Shown one piece after another: positions 5,529 to 7,190 of a DNA stretch of 7,190 nt (positions are counted from its first letter, which is position 1; each line of letters starts with the position of its first letter). The DNA is from Candidatus Aenigmatarchaeota archaeon (lineage in GTDB: Archaea; Aenigmatarchaeota; Aenigmatarchaeia; QMZP01). Where the stretch lies: positions 1 through 7,190 of the forward strand of contig JACQOB010000154.1 of NCBI GenBank assembly GCA_016202745.1. Reading direction: 5' to 3'. The notes under the pieces were generated by a model, which did not search any database, was not told the origin of the DNA, and saw only the letters and a program-made list of their open reading frames with translations. Position numbers and translations under genes: made by a program.

Positions 5529-5538
5529 CATATAAAAC
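5529..5538 (+). promoter_or_regulatory. TATA box for the hypothetical gene at 5561
   Basis: CATATAAAAC is the best TATA box in the window and is centred 27 bases before the ATG at 5561. No Shine-Dalgarno sequence is present. It shares a 107-base divergent gap with the promoter of the atypical gene. Confidence 0.6.
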
Positions 5539-5560
5539 TTACATGGATAGTTAAAACACC

Positions 5561-5995
5561 ATGGACGAAAACCAGAGGCTGGAGAGGATATGCAAAAGGC
5601 TGCTGGATGTCAATGCAATTGACTGGAAGGAGGACTATGGCAGGACTACCAGGCTTTATGCGGAGATTGGGGGCGTAAGGTTTTACCTTTCCTCAAGGAC
5701 CGAGAAGGAAACTGATTTTCAGGACGGCGTGCTGGTGGGCGAAGGCGAAAGCTCAGAAGTTGTTAACCTTAGAATACCGACCGATGTGAAATATGTGACG
5801 ATTGAGATAGTAGACACAACGACCAATACTACATTTGAATCATATGAGAGGAGGCACGACTTGCCTTTATCCCTTTATAGCACGGTAAGAGGGAGGATCG
5901 GGCAGCAATTGGCAGAAGAGCACAGGCTAAAGGAGCAGCGCTGTATTGCAGAGGGAAGGAATAAATTAGACAGGATTCTCGGCTTGCCTTATTGA
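5561..5995 (+). CDS. Hypothetical soluble protein, 144 residues
   Basis: I do not recognise this protein. It opens with a charged helix (residues 1-20, with a single Cys at 11), followed by a predicted strand-rich middle: TRLYAEIGGVRFYLSS near 30-45, VVNLRIP and KYVTIEIVDTTTNTTF near 77-92. The C-terminal part is helical and charged (RGRIGQQLAEEHRLKEQR). No signal peptide, membrane segment or metal motif is seen. Arginine is nearly all AGG, so it looks native in contrast to its divergent neighbour. The start is well supported by the TATA box 27 bases upstream. Its stop lies 11 bases from the convergent stop of the site-2 protease gene. The strand-rich centre could be a small binding domain, but nothing indicates a ligand. 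Confidence 0.7.
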   Translation: MDENQRLERICKRLLDVNAIDWKEDYGRTTRLYAEIGGVRFYLSSRTEKETDFQDGVLVGEGESSEVVNLRIPTDVKYVTIEIVDTTTNTTFESYERRHDLPLSLYSTVRGRIGQQLAEEHRLKEQRCIAEGRNKLDRILGLPY

Positions 5996-6006
5996 CCTCA
6001 AACATT

Positions 6007-6585
6007 CTAGAAAAAGACAAAAAGCAGCTCCCCCACTGCCATGGCAATGGTCAGCACCCACACCCTCCAGTCCCAGGAAAAGACCTTCTGGCCGTCCAGC
6101 GGGTAGACGGGTATGAGGTTGAAAACAGCCAGCCACGCGTTTATCGCAATCGCAGTGAACAGGATGCCGCCTGGATAAAGCATGAAGGCCCCAATGAGCG
6201 CCGCAGCCGACACGATGTTGAAAAGCGGCCCGGCAAGGCCTATCTTGCCGACATCGTTTGCCCTTGGTGTCCTCAAAAGCGAGGCGCCGAAGACCACGGC
6301 GCCTGGCGCGGCGAATATGAAGTTGCCTGATGTCACAATGGCCATCAGGAGCGCAATGCCAAGCCCAAAGGGCCACATCTGGAATTCCGCCCAGTAGCCG
6401 AACCTCCTCGCAATGAACTTGTGGGAAAGCTCATGCCCCATGAACGCTATGCCCAGGATCAGCAGGGAGGTGACAAGCAGCTCTGGCCTTGCCATGAATT
6501 CCGGATACGAGAATACAACAGCAAGCACTGCCAGCGAGAGCAGTATGTCCCTAAGCTCAATCCTTGAGAACAGCTTCCTGGCCAT
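6007..6585 (-). CDS. Site-2 protease family (M50) intramembrane metalloprotease
   Basis: This 192-residue, largely hydrophobic protein would cleave membrane-spanning substrates within the lipid bilayer. The zinc-binding HELSH is at residues 51-55 inside a hydrophobic helix (H51, E52, H55). The second motif, NLIPVYPLDGQKV at 156-168, supplies the third ligand D164, corresponding to the NPDG motif of the family. GLAGPLFNIV at 116-125 is the family's conserved central motif. Five or six membrane helices are plausible (about 12-26, 36-55, 72-100, 117-136, 140-158, 175-192). There is no PDZ or CBS domain, so this is a minimal archaeal type. The ATG at 6585 is used. The gene diverges from the rhomboid gene across 47 bases and converges with the hypothetical gene at 5561. 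Regulated intramembrane proteolysis or membrane-protein clearance is the inferred role. Confidence 0.93.
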   Translation of the reverse strand: MARKLFSRIELRDILLSLAVLAVVFSYPEFMARPELLVTSLLILGIAFMGHELSHKFIARRFGYWAEFQMWPFGLGIALLMAIVTSGNFIFAAPGAVVFGASLLRTPRANDVGKIGLAGPLFNIVSAAALIGAFMLYPGGILFTAIAINAWLAVFNLIPVYPLDGQKVFSWDWRVWVLTIAMAVGELLFVFF

Positions 6586-6604
6586 ACCAATTAATGTGAA
6601 CCCT

Positions 6605-6614
6605 GATTAAAATA
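6605..6614. promoter_or_regulatory. Single TATA-like box shared by the divergent site-2 protease and rhomboid genes
   Basis: GATTAAAATA is centred near 6610, about 25 bases from the ATG at 6585 (minus strand, reading TATTTTAATC) and about 23 bases from the ATG at 6633 (plus strand). Both distances match the leaderless spacing elsewhere in the window. No other box at a suitable distance is evident in the 47-base gap. Confidence 0.45.
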
Positions 6615-6632
6615 CGGGCACGAATAATATTT

Positions 6633-7190
6633 ATGCCCTATCCCAGGCTGACGCTCATAATAATCTGCGCAACGCTGCTTGCCTACCTTATCCAGCTTGC
6701 TGTCCCCGGCTTCACCGAGGCCTTTTCCCTTACACCTGAGTCTGTCTTCCAGGGCCACCAATACCAGCTCTTCACCTACATGTTCCTCCACGACCCTTCA
6801 GGGCTCTTCCACATTGCGATAAACATGTTCGTGCTTTTAATCTTCAGCGGCAGGCTTGAGAAGGAGATAGGGTGGAAGTATTTCCTGTTCGTCTACCTGG
6901 CGTCAGGCATAGGCTCTGCGCTGCTGTACATGGCATTGTTGCCTGACCCGGATGCGCTCCTGCTGGGCGCCTCGGGCTCGGTCTTCGGCGTGATGGCGGC
7001 CTTCGCCGTCCTGAACCCCGCTGACTGGGTATTCATACCCCCCGGGATACCGCTGCCCGCCCTTGCGGCGATAATAATAATAGCCTTCCTGGAATTCTTC
7101 TCAGGCGCCCTGGGCCTGTCGCCAAACATAGCCAACTTCGGCCACCTTGGCGGGATAATAACCGGCCTGCTGTTCATATCGTGGTGGAAG
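6633..7190 (+). CDS. Rhomboid-family intramembrane serine protease, 3' end outside window
   Basis: The visible 186 codons run to the window edge without a stop and contain the whole catalytic core. The serine motif GASGSVFG has S114 as nucleophile, and the general base is H171 in NFGHLGGIITGLL. H60 and N64 in FHIAINM form the conserved HxxxN group of the second helix. The loop from 73 to 82 (GRLEKEIGWK) and the following FVYLASGIGSA helix are typical. About six membrane helices are present, with the first at 7-24. Rhomboids cut substrates near the membrane surface; the archaeal substrates are not known here. The ATG at 6633 follows a TATA-like box by about 23 bases with no Shine-Dalgarno sequence. 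Its divergent partner is the site-2 protease. The protein may end soon after the window or carry a further C-terminal domain. Confidence 0.94.
   Translation, partial: MPYPRLTLIIICATLLAYLIQLAVPGFTEAFSLTPESVFQGHQYQLFTYMFLHDPSGLFHIAINMFVLLIFSGRLEKEIGWKYFLFVYLASGIGSALLYMALLPDPDALLLGASGSVFGVMAAFAVLNPADWVFIPPGIPLPALAAIIIIAFLEFFSGALGLSPNIANFGHLGGIITGLLFISWWK

Noticed and set aside
4641..5560. Possible mobile element carrying the codon-atypical gene
   Set aside because: I found no terminal inverted repeats, target-site duplications, transposase or integrase at its borders.

Overview
The window looks like chromosomal DNA from an archaeon, most plausibly a DPANN or euryarchaeal lineage known from environmental genomes; I cannot place it further. 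The reasons are internal. Arginine is coded almost only by AGG in most genes. Most start codons lie 21-31 bases (usually 23-28) from an AT-rich, TATA-like box, as expected for leaderless archaeal transcripts. One downstream gene in a same-strand run instead has a Shine-Dalgarno sequence. The window also encodes archaeal-style Ste24, site-2 and rhomboid membrane proteases. No rRNA, tRNA, CRISPR array or insertion sequence was seen. Eleven genes fill nearly all of it, and no stretch over 300 bases lacks a gene.

Left part (1-3098): the first kilobase is a 5' gene fragment on the minus strand for a compact type IB DNA topoisomerase, open to the left edge. Divergent from it across 85 bases is msrA (methionine sulfoxide reductase A). 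A hypothetical 115-residue protein, a cyclophilin-type prolyl isomerase with a lipoprotein-like signal, and a Shine-Dalgarno-led hypothetical protein with atypical codons follow on the plus strand.

Middle (3162-5453): a Ste24/M48 membrane metalloprotease (minus) is head-to-head with a small DUF2892-like membrane protein (plus). Their start codons abut or overlap. Next is a 265-residue gene on the minus strand whose arginine codons are mostly CGC/CGG, quite unlike its neighbours. It is the best candidate in the window for a horizontally acquired gene, yet it sits behind what looks like an archaeal promoter.

Right part (5561-7190): a soluble hypothetical protein is followed by a divergent pair of intramembrane proteases, a site-2 protease (M50) and a rhomboid. 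The rhomboid runs off the right edge. The pair is separated by only 47 bases and appears to share one central TATA-like box.

Taken together, Ste24, the site-2 protease, the rhomboid, the exported cyclophilin and MsrA make this a neighbourhood rich in protein-quality and envelope-proteolysis functions. That they act together is inference from proximity. The two points most worth following up are the topoisomerase IB with an extended His-to-Tyr spacer in an apparent archaeon, and the codon-atypical 265-residue gene.
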